The notes: generated by a model from the sequence alone, not told the origin. 55,855 nt of DNA from Paenimyroides ummariense (GCF_900115115.1 NZ_FOVI01000018.1:1-55855), one strand, 5' to 3'; shown: positions 46,367-55,741, numbered from the stretch's first letter. A program made the numbers and translations.

Positions 46367-48264
46367 TATAATTTTATGTATGTGGCATTTTTGTACAGAT
46401 ATTCGCCTTCTTCGACTAATTCTTTTAATGCCTGTGCTAAATAATTTGATTTATGAATATAGATCGACTTTAAATCTGCCAATTCAAAAACATGATCTTT
46501 TGGATAATTTTTAAGTTCCGTTTTTATTTCGTCGACTAAATTGCTGCTGTTTTTTGAATTTTTATTTTGAATACAAGTTGAACATTTACCACAGTCTTCG
46601 TTATAATCTTCATCGAAATAATTTAAAAGGATTTTGTTTTTGCAAACGTTTGTGTTGGTAACATATTGCAACATCGCTTTAAATTGCTGATCTTTTATGG
46701 CATTAAACTGTGTTAGATTTTTTGCAACGCGGTTAATGGTAATATCGTCTTCGCGTACTTCGGTTAAAATAACGTTGGTGTCGTTTGGAGCCTGTGTAAA
46801 CGTGCAAAATCCTTTTAAAACCCAAGATTCTATGGTTTCGATAATCTTTTGATTGGGCATTTTTGTATGTTTCGATAAAACATCGATATCAATAGCCGTA
46901 TCGCCGTCTTGGATGCCGCGGTAATGATGCAAAATGCTTAAAAACAAAATTTCTTCTAACGAATGATTACTGAAATAAGCAATGGCATCGTTTGAATTTA
47001 TTAAGAAATGAATATAGTTTTTGTACTTAAATGCTTGTTCAAAACTTAAAACCGACTGTCGATCTAAAAATTCAAACGCATGAAACGTTTTGCTTACCGG
47101 TAAATTGTATTTCTGACAAAAATCTTTAAAATTAAAACGAATCGTTTCATTAAAACCTTCGCCATAAGCAATTTGAAAATGATTTACGAAACGTTTATAC
47201 ACCATTTTTACAAAATCGATTTCCAAATTGTTCAGATCGTGAAAACCTTTTGCCTGATGAATACTGTTTGAACTCAATAATAGGGTTGCAAACGCTTTTT
47301 CGCCATCACGACCGGCACGGCCTGCTTCTTGATAATAACTTTCCAAATTGTCGGGAATATGCAAGTGAATAACATTGCGAACATTCGGTTTGTCAATTCC
47401 CATACCGAATGCGTTGGTCGCTACCATGACCAAAACGGTTTCGTTCAACCAATCATTCAGTTTTTGTTTTTTCGATTTAAAATCCAACCCACCGTGAAAA
47501 AAATCGGCAGAAATTCCGTACGATTTTAAATTCTGCGCCACTTCAATGGTAGCTTTTCTGCTTTTTACATAGATAATTGCAGGTGAAGGATTTTTTTTTA
47601 GGATTTGAAACAACAATTCTTCCGAATTTTCCTGCTGATATACGCCGTAGTACAATTCGTTTCGTAAAAAAGTCTTTTTAAAAACTTTTGGATTTTTAAG
47701 TTGAAGAATATTTATGATATCCTGCTGAACTCGGTTGTTTGCCGATGCCGTAAGTGCAATAAACGGAACATTGGGCAACCACTCTTTTAACTTACCGATA
47801 TCTAAATAAGCCGGACGAAAATCGTGCCCCCATTGCGATATGCAGTGCGCTTCATCAATAGCAACTAAATTTATTGGTAACTGAATGATTCTGCTTAAAA
47901 TCCATTCATTTTTTAAACGTTCGGGAGCAATGTACAGAAATTTGTAATTTCCGTAGAGCGAATTATCCAACAAATTCGAAATTTCTTCTGTTGATAAATT
48001 TCCCGATATGGATAAAGCCTTAATGTTTCGATCTTTTAGCTGGTTAATCTGATCTTCAATCAACGCAATTAAAGGCGAAATTACCAGACAAATTCCATCG
48101 GTCATTAAAGCCGGTATCTGAAAGCAAATACTTTTTCCGCCACCGGTTGGCAGCAAAGCAAGGGTATCGTTTCCCTGAAAAACAGATTCTATTACTTCTT
48201 CCTGCGGAATTCTAAAAGAATCATAACCCCAATGTTTTTTTAAAATATGTAAAGCTTCAAACAA
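46366..48264 (-). CDS. recQ: ATP-dependent DNA helicase RecQ
   Basis: A 632-residue superfamily 2 helicase for recombination and fork repair. It has Walker A LLPTGGGKS, DEAH box IDEAHCISQWGHDFRPAY, motif VI YYQEAGRAGRDG and a Zn site at the C-terminal side (CGKCSTCIQ with an upstream Cys at NVCKNK). It is a short form that lacks a complete HRDC domain, as often in Bacteroidota. It is coupled to fmt downstream. Confidence 0.95.
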   Translation of the reverse strand: MFEALHILKKHWGYDSFRIPQEEVIESVFQGNDTLALLPTGGGKSICFQIPALMTDGICLVISPLIALIEDQINQLKDRNIKALSISGNLSTEEISNLLDNSLYGNYKFLYIAPERLKNEWILSRIIQLPINLVAIDEAHCISQWGHDFRPAYLDIGKLKEWLPNVPFIALTASANNRVQQDIINILQLKNPKVFKKTFLRNELYYGVYQQENSEELLFQILKKNPSPAIIYVKSRKATIEVAQNLKSYGISADFFHGGLDFKSKKQKLNDWLNETVLVMVATNAFGMGIDKPNVRNVIHLHIPDNLESYYQEAGRAGRDGEKAFATLLLSSNSIHQAKGFHDLNNLEIDFVKMVYKRFVNHFQIAYGEGFNETIRFNFKDFCQKYNLPVSKTFHAFEFLDRQSVLSFEQAFKYKNYIHFLINSNDAIAYFSNHSLEEILFLSILHHYRGIQDGDTAIDIDVLSKHTKMPNQKIIETIESWVLKGFCTFTQAPNDTNVILTEVREDDITINRVAKNLTQFNAIKDQQFKAMLQYVTNTNVCKNKILLNYFDEDYNEDCGKCSTCIQNKNSKNSSNLVDEIKTELKNYPKDHVFELADLKSIYIHKSNYLAQALKELVEEGEYLYKNATYIKL

Positions 48265-48298
48265 AATGCGGTGTTTTTTCTTTAAAAATAAAGAAAAA

Positions 48299-48832
48299 TT
48301 ATAAATTATTCAATATAAAAGTAATTCTTGTATCCAAATCGGCTTTTGGCACTTCGGTTAGCTGGTAACCGTAACTTTCGTAGGTTTCTACCAAATGGTT
48401 GTGGATCAGTTTTGCCTGTTCAAAATTTTCGTAACGCTCATTATCGCTCACGTAAATATCTTCCCAAGGCGGCAGTATAAAAATTTTGGTGTAGCGGTGG
48501 TTTTTGCAGGCATCATCAAAAGCAGGTGGGTAGGCATCTCCAATGTAATGCATATACGCCAAAACATCGGGAATACCGCGATCTATAAAAACACAGGTTG
48601 TGTCTTCTTTCACGGCGTTGTTAAACTGATCTATACGTCCTTTTAAAAGCAATTCACTAAACAAAAGTGGTTCTTTTAAAAACAATTGGTCAATGCCTGT
48701 TTTTTGTGCTTCTAAAGTAACCTGACGTGAAATTTCGGGATAACAAACGTATCCTTTTGCTGTAAGTGCGTTAATAATTGATGTTTTCCCAGAGCCGGGA
48801 CCTCCAATAAGTAAAATAGTTTTAGTATCCAC
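48299..48832 (-). CDS. AAA family ATPase (AAA_28, NadR-like P-loop)
   Basis: A 177-residue P-loop protein with Walker A GGPGSGKT (10-17), YPEISRQVTLEAQKTG, FIDRGIPDVLAYMHYIG and a C-terminal NERYENFEQAKLIHNHLVET. These blocks define the AAA_28 family, which includes the ribosylnicotinamide kinase part of NadR. It is probably a small-molecule kinase; substrate unknown. It lies about 34 bases upstream of recQ in the same direction and has a consensus promoter. Confidence 0.88.
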   Translation of the reverse strand: MDTKTILLIGGPGSGKTSIINALTAKGYVCYPEISRQVTLEAQKTGIDQLFLKEPLLFSELLLKGRIDQFNNAVKEDTTCVFIDRGIPDVLAYMHYIGDAYPPAFDDACKNHRYTKIFILPPWEDIYVSDNERYENFEQAKLIHNHLVETYESYGYQLTEVPKADLDTRITFILNNL

Positions 48833-48849
48833 CTTAAAAAATCAAAGGG

Positions 48850-48880
48850 CAAATTTACACAGAAAAATTAAATTGTTCAA
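48850..48880 (-). promoter_or_regulatory. consensus promoter of the AAA ATPase gene
   Basis: On the minus strand TTG (48880-48878), 20 bases, then TAAATTTG (48857-48850). The ATG lies 17 bases further. It probably also serves recQ and fmt. Confidence 0.7.
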
Positions 48881-48917
48881 TTAAAACGGATATTAGTATA
48901 TTTACCTTAATCTAATG

Positions 48918-48925
48918 TATATTTG
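48918..48925 (+). promoter_or_regulatory. -7 promoter box of the DUF493 gene
   Basis: TATATTTG matches TAnnTTTG and ends 16 bases before the ATG at 48942. Confidence 0.55.
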
Positions 48926-48941
48926 TAGATAATTTTATTTT

Positions 48942-49229
48942 ATGGACAAGAAAACCGAAGAATTCTATACGCGCCTTAAAACCGAGTTAGAAAATACAAC
49001 CGAAAAGTGGCCTGCAGAATATCTATATAAATTTATTGTTCCTGCCAGTGAAGAGAAAATTGCTTTAATTGAAAAAGCTTTTAATGATATGGGAGCAGTG
49101 ATTACAACAAACAAATCTAAAAACGGAAACTATTCAAGTGTATCAATAAACGTGGTAATGCCAAGTGCCGATGCCATTATTGATAAATACAAAGAAGTTT
49201 CAACTATAGAAGGAATTATTTCCTTATAA
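48942..49229 (+). CDS. DUF493 family protein
   Basis: A 95-residue protein of ferredoxin-like fold (YbeD-like). FYTRLKTELENTTEKWPAEY then LYKFIVPASEEKI, NKSKNGNYSSVSINVVMPSA and ADAIIDKYKEVSTIEGI are typical. The family may regulate lipoate or other metabolism, but this is not established here. It starts a rightward operon with DUF4290 and murA, six bases from the former. Confidence 0.9.
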   Translation: MDKKTEEFYTRLKTELENTTEKWPAEYLYKFIVPASEEKIALIEKAFNDMGAVITTNKSKNGNYSSVSINVVMPSADAIIDKYKEVSTIEGIISL

Positions 49230-49235
49230 AATTTT

Positions 49236-50066
49236 ATGAAATTTAAGCCAACCGAAGCAATAAATAATTTGGAATACAATACCGATCGTAAAGATTTGGT
49301 GTTGCCGGAATATGGTCGTCATTTACAAAAACTGATCGATCAGGTTATTTTAATTGAAGACAGTGCCGAACGTAACAAAGCGGCTCGTGCAGTAATTGAT
49401 ATCATGGGAACTATAAATCCGCATTTGCGTGATGTTTTAGATTTTCAGCATAAACTGTGGGATCAGCTTTTTAAAATGTCTCGTTTTCAGTTAGATGTTG
49501 ATTCGCCTTACGAAAAGCCGAAAGCAGTTACCAATTTTAACGAACCTATCTTAATTGAATATCCAAGAAACAATCATAAATATCGTTTTTATGGATCTAA
49601 TATTGTTGATATGATCAACGAAGCAGTTACTTGGGAAGAAGGCGAACGCAAAGAAGCGCTGATTATGGTAATTGCCAACCACATGAAAAAAAGTTATGTG
49701 AACTGGAATAACGAGTCTATTGACGATGCTGTTATTTTCCAGCATTTAAAAGAATTATCGGGTGGAAAGATCGATCTAAAATCGAATTTAGATGACAGCA
49801 ACAATACGGTTAATTTAATGAAACCGAATGTTCGTAACAACCAGTTTCAAAATCGAAATACATCAACACAGAATTCAAACAATAGAAATAATCAGTTTCA
49901 AAACCGGAATAATTCAGGAAATAATAACCTAAATCAGCAGCGTAACAACCCTAACAACAAGCAGGCAAATACGCAAAATGCAAATAACAGGTTTGTGAAA
50001 AAATCAAATACAAACAACAATAACGGTAACAATTCATCTAAAAATACAAATAGAAATTCAAATTAA
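49236..50066 (+). CDS. DUF4290 protein with Asn/Gln-rich tail
   Basis: A 276-residue protein. Residues about 1-185 form the DUF4290 domain (LEYNTDRKDLVLPEYGRHLQ, DIMGTINPHLRDVLDFQHKL, then ANHMKKSYVNWNNESID). From about 197 to the end the sequence is almost only Asn, Gln, Arg, Ser and Thr (NQFQNRNTSTQNSNNRNN and similar), so it is disordered and could bind RNA or phase-separate. The stop overlaps murA by one base (TAATG), a conserved pairing in Bacteroidota as I recall. Function unknown; a link to cell wall synthesis is suggested by the coupling. Confidence 0.9.
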   Translation: MKFKPTEAINNLEYNTDRKDLVLPEYGRHLQKLIDQVILIEDSAERNKAARAVIDIMGTINPHLRDVLDFQHKLWDQLFKMSRFQLDVDSPYEKPKAVTNFNEPILIEYPRNNHKYRFYGSNIVDMINEAVTWEEGERKEALIMVIANHMKKSYVNWNNESIDDAVIFQHLKELSGGKIDLKSNLDDSNNTVNLMKPNVRNNQFQNRNTSTQNSNNRNNQFQNRNNSGNNNLNQQRNNPNNKQANTQNANNRFVKKSNTNNNNGNNSSKNTNRNSN

Positions 50067-51382
50067 TGGGAACTTTTAAAATTGAAGGCGGACATACTTT
50101 AAACGGTGTTGTACAACCACAAGGGGCTAAAAATGAAGCACTACAGATTTTATGCGCAGTTTTGTTAACCGATGAAAAAATTACAATTTCTAATATTCCC
50201 GATATTATAGATGTTAACAAACTTATTGCTTTGTTGCAGAATTTAGGAGTTGCTGTAGAAAAATTAAACCGAAATACTTATACATTTCAGTCAAATAATA
50301 TTGATTTAGATTATTTAGAATCCGATAAATTCCGCGAGGAAGGAAAATCATTACGAGGTTCTATTATGATCGTAGGTCCGTTATTAGCGCGTTTTGGCAA
50401 GGGATTTATCCCAAAACCGGGGGGCGATAAAATTGGTCGTCGTAGGTTAGATACCCATTTTGAAGGATTTATAAATTTAGGAGCGAAATTCAGATACAAC
50501 CGCGAAGAATATTTTTACGGTGTAGAGGCTCCAAATGGTTTAACCGGCGCTTATATGTTGTTAGACGAAGCTTCGGTAACCGGAACAGCAAACATATTAA
50601 TGGCAGCCGTTTTAGCGAAGGGAACTACCACCATTTATAATGCAGCTTGCGAACCTTATTTACAGCAACTTTGTAGAATGTTAAATTCTATGGGAGCTAG
50701 AATTACGGGTGTAGGTTCTAATTTGATTACCATAGAAGGTGTTGAAAAATTAGGAGGATGTACGCATCAGATTTTACCGGATATGATCGAAATTGGATCT
50801 TGGATAGGTTTGGCAGCAATGACGCGTAGCGAGGTTACCATAAAAAACGTAAGTTGGGAAAATTTAGGTGTAATACCAACAGCTTTTAGAAAATTAGGAA
50901 TTACCATTGAAAAAGTAAACGAAGACGATATCTTTATTCCTGCACATACCAACGGATACGAAATTAAAGGTGATATAGACGGATCTATTTTAACGATAGC
51001 TGATGCTCCTTGGCCAGGTTTAACACCCGATTTGTTGAGTATTTTTTTGGTAGTGGCAACACAAGCGAGGGGAGAAGTATTGATACATCAAAAAATGTTC
51101 GAATCGCGTTTGTTCTTTGTTGATAAATTAATTGATATGGGCGCAAAAATTATTTTGTGCGATCCGCACCGTGCCGTAATCATTGGTCATGACTTTAAAT
51201 CGCAGTTAAAAGCAACCAAAATGTCATCGCCAGATATTCGCGCTGGTATTTCGTTGTTAATTGCAGCATTATCAGCAAAAGGAACAAGTGTTATTCAAAA
51301 TATAGATCAAATAGATCGCGGTTACGAAAATATCGACGAGCGTTTATTAGCTTTAGGCGCAAAAATTGAACGTTTAGATTAA
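50066..51382 (+). CDS. murA: UDP-N-acetylglucosamine 1-carboxyvinyltransferase
   Basis: Catalyses the first committed step of peptidoglycan synthesis: transfer of enolpyruvate from PEP to UDP-GlcNAc. The 438-residue product has GAKNEALQILCAVLLTDEKI at the start and repeated TIYNAACEPYLQQLCRMLN and GRVEVL-type elements of the EPSP synthase fold. The active-site loop reads PGGDKIGRRRLDTHF, with Asp121 where E. coli MurA has Cys115. Enzymes with Asp here are active but insensitive to fosfomycin. It is coupled to DUF4290. Confidence 0.96.
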   Translation: MGTFKIEGGHTLNGVVQPQGAKNEALQILCAVLLTDEKITISNIPDIIDVNKLIALLQNLGVAVEKLNRNTYTFQSNNIDLDYLESDKFREEGKSLRGSIMIVGPLLARFGKGFIPKPGGDKIGRRRLDTHFEGFINLGAKFRYNREEYFYGVEAPNGLTGAYMLLDEASVTGTANILMAAVLAKGTTTIYNAACEPYLQQLCRMLNSMGARITGVGSNLITIEGVEKLGGCTHQILPDMIEIGSWIGLAAMTRSEVTIKNVSWENLGVIPTAFRKLGITIEKVNEDDIFIPAHTNGYEIKGDIDGSILTIADAPWPGLTPDLLSIFLVVATQARGEVLIHQKMFESRLFFVDKLIDMGAKIILCDPHRAVIIGHDFKSQLKATKMSSPDIRAGISLLIAALSAKGTSVIQNIDQIDRGYENIDERLLALGAKIERLD

Positions 51383-51411
51383 TTATAAGTTTTAAGTAAT
51401 AAGCTAAAATC

Positions 51412-51450
51412 AAAAACTCCGACGAAGTTTCAAACTTCGTCGGAGTTTTT
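51412..51450. terminator. bidirectional terminator after murA
   Basis: AAAAACTCCGACGAAGTTT and AAACTTCGTCGGAGTTTTT form a perfect palindrome around one central C (51431), giving a long stem with A/T flanks. It serves murA and the convergent secreted protein gene. Confidence 0.9.
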
Positions 51451-52688
51451 TAATTGTAATAATTGTAAATGATTATTGGTTTATTATCTTTATAAATACT
51501 ACCGTTTTTGATTTTGTAATTCTTTTTTTGTTTCCTTTTTGTTTTAAAATGGTAAGAAAACCTCTTAAAACTTAATGGATTCTTTTTTAGATAAACCTTG
51601 TTATAAGTATTCGATCCCCATTGATTATCGTTTTTTTTCTCAAGAATACTTAAACTTTCTTCATCTCCATATTCAGGCGAATGAAAACTCGAAAATATAT
51701 TTCGATATATAGTTTTATAAGGTGCTTCTACAAAAAACAATTTTCCGTCTTCATCAAACAAAAATGTTCCTGTTTGAGGATAATAAATAGAGGAAGGGTT
51801 GACTTTTTGTTGAGCAGGATAGTTTTCATTATGTCCCACACTAAAAAATATATGATTAGGACTAAAATTATTATAACCAGTTTCTATTTTAGAGAGATTA
51901 TCATAGTATTCCCTTTGTCCTCTAACAAATCTGTGTCCTGTAGCAAATGTCTTAAGTTCAAATTTTCTTTGATATACGTTAACAAAGTTGTGTTCTTTAT
52001 TAAGATAAACACTATCGTTCTTAAATTTATAATTATTACCAATTTCGTAGAAATATTTTATTTTATCTATAGGCTTAAGTGTATCATAAGATATTGTTAT
52101 TTCCTGTCTTCGCCAATTGCTATTATCTTCAACTCCTGTTAAATCTTTTTGGTTTTTATCATAAGTATATTTAATAAAATCTTTGTTATCATTATTGTGT
52201 CTAATTTCTAACAAGTTTTCTGTTTTTACATCGTAAATGTACTGCATAGTGTTAGTAGTAAAATCACGTGCAAAGTAGTTGTTTTTAATACTAATGGTTA
52301 AATGCAAACTATCGGTTTTGTAACTATAAAAATGAGTGGATTTCATCTTATGGTTTCTATCTAAATATATCGAACGCTCTAAAAAACCAGTTTCTTTGTT
52401 ATAATAATAGATGTTTTTTTCTCCATTCAGCATGCGATCTCTATTTCTGTAAAAATCATTCCAATCATAAAAACTTTCATATTGTTCAATTCTTTGAACA
52501 TCTTTAGGTGCTTTAAAATTTTCTAAAGACCAAAAACCATACAAAGTCAAATTTCCATAATATTTCAACGCATAGTCATACGTAAACATGGGGTCCAATG
52601 GATGTATCTCACGTTGTGCGTGGCTTTTTGTAATATTGCCAAGAAGACAAAATAATGATATTGAAAAAGGAAGTAGTTTTTTATGCAT
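51450..52688 (-). CDS. secreted protein of unknown function
   Basis: A 412-residue protein from ATG 52688, with a signal peptide (LPFSISLFCLLGNITKSHAQ) cleaved near residue 25. The mature part is basic and very rich in Tyr, Asn, Lys and Asp. Recurring short strand motifs (KNIYYYNKETGFLER, IKYTYDKNQKD, YDTLKPIDKIKYFYEIG) look like repeat-based beta structure of the kind that mimics text-like YD repeats, but no family is clear. No type IX sorting domain is seen at the end (IIIYNYYN). An in-frame ATG at 52718 would add ten residues. Confidence 0.7.
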   Translation of the reverse strand: MHKKLLPFSISLFCLLGNITKSHAQREIHPLDPMFTYDYALKYYGNLTLYGFWSLENFKAPKDVQRIEQYESFYDWNDFYRNRDRMLNGEKNIYYYNKETGFLERSIYLDRNHKMKSTHFYSYKTDSLHLTISIKNNYFARDFTTNTMQYIYDVKTENLLEIRHNNDNKDFIKYTYDKNQKDLTGVEDNSNWRRQEITISYDTLKPIDKIKYFYEIGNNYKFKNDSVYLNKEHNFVNVYQRKFELKTFATGHRFVRGQREYYDNLSKIETGYNNFSPNHIFFSVGHNENYPAQQKVNPSSIYYPQTGTFLFDEDGKLFFVEAPYKTIYRNIFSSFHSPEYGDEESLSILEKKNDNQWGSNTYNKVYLKKNPLSFKRFSYHFKTKRKQKKNYKIKNGSIYKDNKPIIIYNYYN

Positions 52689-52905
52689 AGCGTTAAAGTT
52701 AGTTTTGTATTTTATCAAATACCGTACCTTATTATTTTAGAATTGAAATAATTACGTAGATTCTAATAATTAAGATAGAATTTAATTAGAAAATATTGTA
52801 TTTGTTTTGAGATTTTAGTTTGCGAATTAAAAATTTATGTTGATATTTGCACTCGCTAATAAAAAGCAACAAGTTCTTATTAAATATAGAAAAAGTAAAA
52901 AATAA

Positions 52906-52936
52906 TTTGTAGGTTTTAAAAATATTAATACTTTTG
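52906..52936 (+). promoter_or_regulatory. consensus promoter of the tRNA-Glu cluster
   Basis: TTTG (52906-52909), exactly 19 bases, then TACTTTTG (52929-52936). The first tRNA begins 22 bases later. The rest of 52719-52957 is AT-rich without a gene. Confidence 0.8.
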
Positions 52937-52957
52937 CAACCGCAAATACTAAATAAT

Positions 52958-53029
52958 GGTCCGTTCGTCTAGGGGTTAGGACGCCAGGTTTTCATCCTGG
53001 TAACAGGGGTTCGATTCCCCTACGGACTA
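52958..53029 (+). tRNA. tRNA-Glu (TTC), copy 1
   Basis: 72 nt with anticodon TTC in CAGG-TTTTCAT-CCTG. The T arm is AGGGG-TTCGATT-CCCCT. The acceptor stem GGTCCGT/ACGGACT has a G-U first pair. CCA is not encoded. It differs from the other four copies in the D loop (CTAGGGGTT) and in acceptor and T-stem bases. Confidence 0.93.
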
Positions 53030-53058
53030 CAAAGGTTTTCCATTGACCTAAAAACAAT

Positions 53059-53130
53059 GGCCCGTTCGTCTATCGGTTAGGACGCCAGGTTTTCATCCTG
53101 GTAAGAAGGGTTCGATTCCCTTACGGGCTA
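53059..53130 (+). tRNA. tRNA-Glu (TTC), copy 2
   Basis: 72 nt; same anticodon arm as copy 1, with acceptor GGCCCGT/ACGGGCT and T arm AAGGG-TTCGATT-CCCTT. Spacer to copy 1 is 29 bases. Confidence 0.93.
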
Positions 53131-53160
53131 CAAAGGTTTCCATCAAACCTAAAAAACGAT

Positions 53161-53232
53161 GGCCCGTTCGTCTATCGGTTAGGACGCCAGGTTTTCATCC
53201 TGGTAAGAAGGGTTCGATTCCCTTACGGGCTA
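53161..53232 (+). tRNA. tRNA-Glu (TTC), copy 3
   Basis: Identical to copy 2. The spacer holds the hairpin AGGTTT/AAACCT, a likely processing element. Confidence 0.93.
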
Positions 53233-53261
53233 CAAGGTTTCCATCAAACCTAAAAAACGAT

Positions 53262-53333
53262 GGCCCGTTCGTCTATCGGTTAGGACGCCAGGTTTTCATC
53301 CTGGTAAGAAGGGTTCGATTCCCTTACGGGCTA
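53262..53333 (+). tRNA. tRNA-Glu (TTC), copy 4
   Basis: Identical to copies 2, 3 and 5; exact 101-base period with copies 3 and 5. Confidence 0.93.
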
Positions 53334-53362
53334 CAAGGTTTCCATCAAACCTAAAAAACGAT

Positions 53363-53434
53363 GGCCCGTTCGTCTATCGGTTAGGACGCCAGGTTTTCAT
53401 CCTGGTAAGAAGGGTTCGATTCCCTTACGGGCTA
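53363..53434 (+). tRNA. tRNA-Glu (TTC), copy 5
   Basis: Identical to copies 2-4. It is the last of the tandem array; no terminator directly follows, and the next structured element is the long inverted repeat at 53492-53550 before rpsT. Confidence 0.93.
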
Positions 53435-53591
53435 CAGTTAGTTGTAAATAAGTTTTGTAAAATAGTAGTCAGTGTCTCGGTTATTATTTTATTAGTTAAA
53501 ACCAAAGTGTTTGCCTTGGCTAATGTGGGAGGTTTTTCTTTTTTAACTAAAAGTTTTAAAAATAATTAATTACAATTAAAAAGATTAAAAA
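53435..53591 (+). promoter_or_regulatory. tRNA-rpsT spacer with long inverted repeat
   Basis: TTAGTTAAAACC (53492-53503) can pair with GGTT (53531-53534) plus TTAACTAA (53543-53550), with an inner CCAA/TTGG stem. The right arm is T-rich (GGTTTTTCTTTTTT). It may terminate the tRNA transcript or form a leader that controls S20 synthesis. Confidence 0.45.
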
Positions 53592-53843
53592 ATGGCAAAT
53601 CACAAGTCAGCTTTAAAAAGAATCAGAAGCAACGAAAAAAAGAGAGTATTAAACAAGTATCAGCACAAAACAACTCGTAATGCTATTAAAGCTTTACGTT
53701 TAATTGAAAGCAAAACAGAAGCTGCTGAAAAATTAGTTGTTGTTACTTCAATGATCGATAAATTAGCTAAAAAGAATATCATTCATTCTAACAAAGCAGC
53801 TAACTTAAAATCTAAATTAACAAAACACGTTAACGCACTTTAA
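53592..53843 (+). CDS. rpsT: 30S ribosomal protein S20
   Basis: An 83-residue, Lys-rich helical ribosomal protein that binds 16S rRNA. The start MANHKSALKRIRSNEKKRVL and NKAANLKSKLTKHVNAL at the end are diagnostic. Length is normal for Bacteroidota. It is preceded by a structured leader and followed by a terminator. Confidence 0.97.
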   Translation: MANHKSALKRIRSNEKKRVLNKYQHKTTRNAIKALRLIESKTEAAEKLVVVTSMIDKLAKKNIIHSNKAANLKSKLTKHVNAL

Positions 53844-53874
53844 TTAGTTAATGTTTTGAGATATATAACACTTA

Positions 53875-53902
53875 AGCTCTCCTAAACCGAGAGCTTTTTG
53901 TT
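53875..53902 (+). terminator. terminator of rpsT
   Basis: AAGCTCTC (53875-53882) pairs with GAGAGCTT (53890-53897) around a seven-base loop, followed by TTTGTTG. Confidence 0.85.
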
Positions 53903-53941
53903 GTTAAATAGCATCTGCAAAATAAGAGAAACTTTAGTTTT

Positions 53942-55741
53942 ATGACCCAAATAAGAAATATCGCAATTATTGCACACGTAGACCATGGTAAAACCACCAT
54001 GGTAGACAAAATTATGTATCATTGTCAATTGTTTAGAGAGAATGAGAATACTGGAGATTTAATCCTTGATAACAACGACTTAGAACGTGAGCGTGGAATT
54101 ACAATTGTATCTAAAAACGTTTCGGTTCAGTACAAGGGAACAAAAATTAACATTATCGATACTCCTGGACACGCGGATTTTGGTGGAGAGGTTGAGCGTG
54201 TATTAAACATGGCAGATGGTGTATTGCTAATTGTTGATGCATTTGAAGGACCAATGCCACAAACGCGCTTTGTATTACAAAAAGCTATTGAATTAGGTTT
54301 AAAACCTTGCGTGGTTATTAATAAAGTTGATAAAGAAAATTGTACCCCAGACGAAGTACACGAAAAAGTGTTTGATTTAATGTTTGAATTAGGTGCGGAA
54401 GAATGGCAGCTAGATTTCCCTTCGGTTTACGGTTCGGCAAAAAACAACTGGATGAGCACCGATTGGAAGCAACCAACCAATTCTATGGAAGCATTGTTAG
54501 AAATGGTGATTGAACACGTACCTGCTGCAGAAGAAAAAGAAGGAACACCACAAATGTTGATAACATCTTTAGATTTCTCTTCATTTACCGGGCGTATTGC
54601 AATTGGGCGTTTACACCGTGGTGTTTTACGCGAAGGTATGAACATTTCTTTGATTAAACGTGAAGGTGGTGTTGTAAAATCAAAAATTAAAGAGTTGTAT
54701 ACCTTCGAAGGTTTAGGCCGTATGAAAGTTGCCGAAGTTAAGGCAGGCGATATTTGTGCTGTTGTGGGAATCGAAGGGTTTGAAATTGGTGACTGTATTG
54801 CCGATTTTGAAAATCCTGAAGGATTGGGAACAATTAAAATTGATGAACCTACCATGAGCATGTTATTCACTATTAACGATTCTCCATTCTTTGGTAAAGA
54901 AGGTAAATTTGTAACATCGCGCCATATTAAAGATCGTTTAAATAAAGAATTAGAAAAAAACTTGGCTTTACGTGTTAACGAAACCGATTCTGCTGATAAA
55001 TTTATGGTTTTTGGCCGTGGGGTTCTACATTTATCAGTTTTAATTGAAACAATGCGCCGTGAAGGTTACGAATTACAAATTGGCCAGCCGCAAGTTATCA
55101 TCAAAGAAATCAACGGTGTTAAATGTGAACCAATTGAAGAATTAACTATTGATATTCCTGAAAATTTATCAGGGCGTGCAGTAGAATTTGTAACATTACG
55201 TAAGGGCGAAATGTTATCAATGGAGCCACGTGGTGAGCGTATGATTATTGTTTTTAATATTCCATCGCGCGGAATAATTGGATTACGTAACCAGTTATTA
55301 ACAGCAACAGCGGGTGAAGCAATTATGGCGCACCGTTTCTTAGAGTATCAGCCATACAAAGGTGAAATTGCCGGGCGTAATAATGGTTCATTGATTTCTA
55401 TGGAAAATGGTAAAGCAATTCCTTATTCTATTGATAAATTGCAAGATCGTGGTAAATTCTTTGTAGATCCAAATGAAGATATTTATGAAGGTCAGGTTAT
55501 TGGAGAAAATTCTCGTGGAGATGATATGACGGTTAACGTAACAAAAACCAAAAAGTTAACAAACGTGCGTTCATCTGGTGCAGATGATAAAGCCCGAATT
55601 ATTCCTGCAATTAAATTCTCTTTAGAAGAAGCTTTAGAATATATTCAAAAAGACGAATATGTTGAGGTTACACCAAAATCATTGCGTTTACGTAAAATTT
55701 ACTTAAACGAAAATGACAGAAAGCGTTATAAAATTGATTAA
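53942..55741 (+). CDS. typA: translational GTPase TypA/BipA
   Basis: A 599-residue ribosome-binding GTPase involved in 50S assembly and stress growth. It has G1 AHVDHGKTT, switch [19 protein letters not shown]4 NKVDKENC and G5 GSAKN. EF-G-like domains II, III and V follow, and the TypA-specific C-terminal domain has [19 protein letters not shown] and [17 protein letters not shown]. Complete and of normal length. Confidence 0.97.
   Translation: MTQIRNIAIIAHVDHGKTTMVDKIMYHCQLFRENENTGDLILDNNDLERERGITIVSKNVSVQYKGTKINIIDTPGHADFGGEVERVLNMADGVLLIVDAFEGPMPQTRFVLQKAIELGLKPCVVINKVDKENCTPDEVHEKVFDLMFELGAEEWQLDFPSVYGSAKNNWMSTDWKQPTNSMEALLEMVIEHVPAAEEKEGTPQMLITSLDFSSFTGRIAIGRLHRGVLREGMNISLIKREGGVVKSKIKELYTFEGLGRMKVAEVKAGDICAVVGIEGFEIGDCIADFENPEGLGTIKIDEPTMSMLFTINDSPFFGKEGKFVTSRHIKDRLNKELEKNLALRVNETDSADKFMVFGRGVLHLSVLIETMRREGYELQIGQPQVIIKEINGVKCEPIEELTIDIPENLSGRAVEFVTLRKGEMLSMEPRGERMIIVFNIPSRGIIGLRNQLLTATAGEAIMAHRFLEYQPYKGEIAGRNNGSLISMENGKAIPYSIDKLQDRGKFFVDPNEDIYEGQVIGENSRGDDMTVNVTKTKKLTNVRSSGADDKARIIPAIKFSLEEALEYIQKDEYVEVTPKSLRLRKIYLNENDRKRYKID

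Noticed and set aside
52958..53434. CRISPR-like tandem repeat with regular spacing
   Set aside because: The repeated units are complete tRNA-Glu genes with anticodon TTC.
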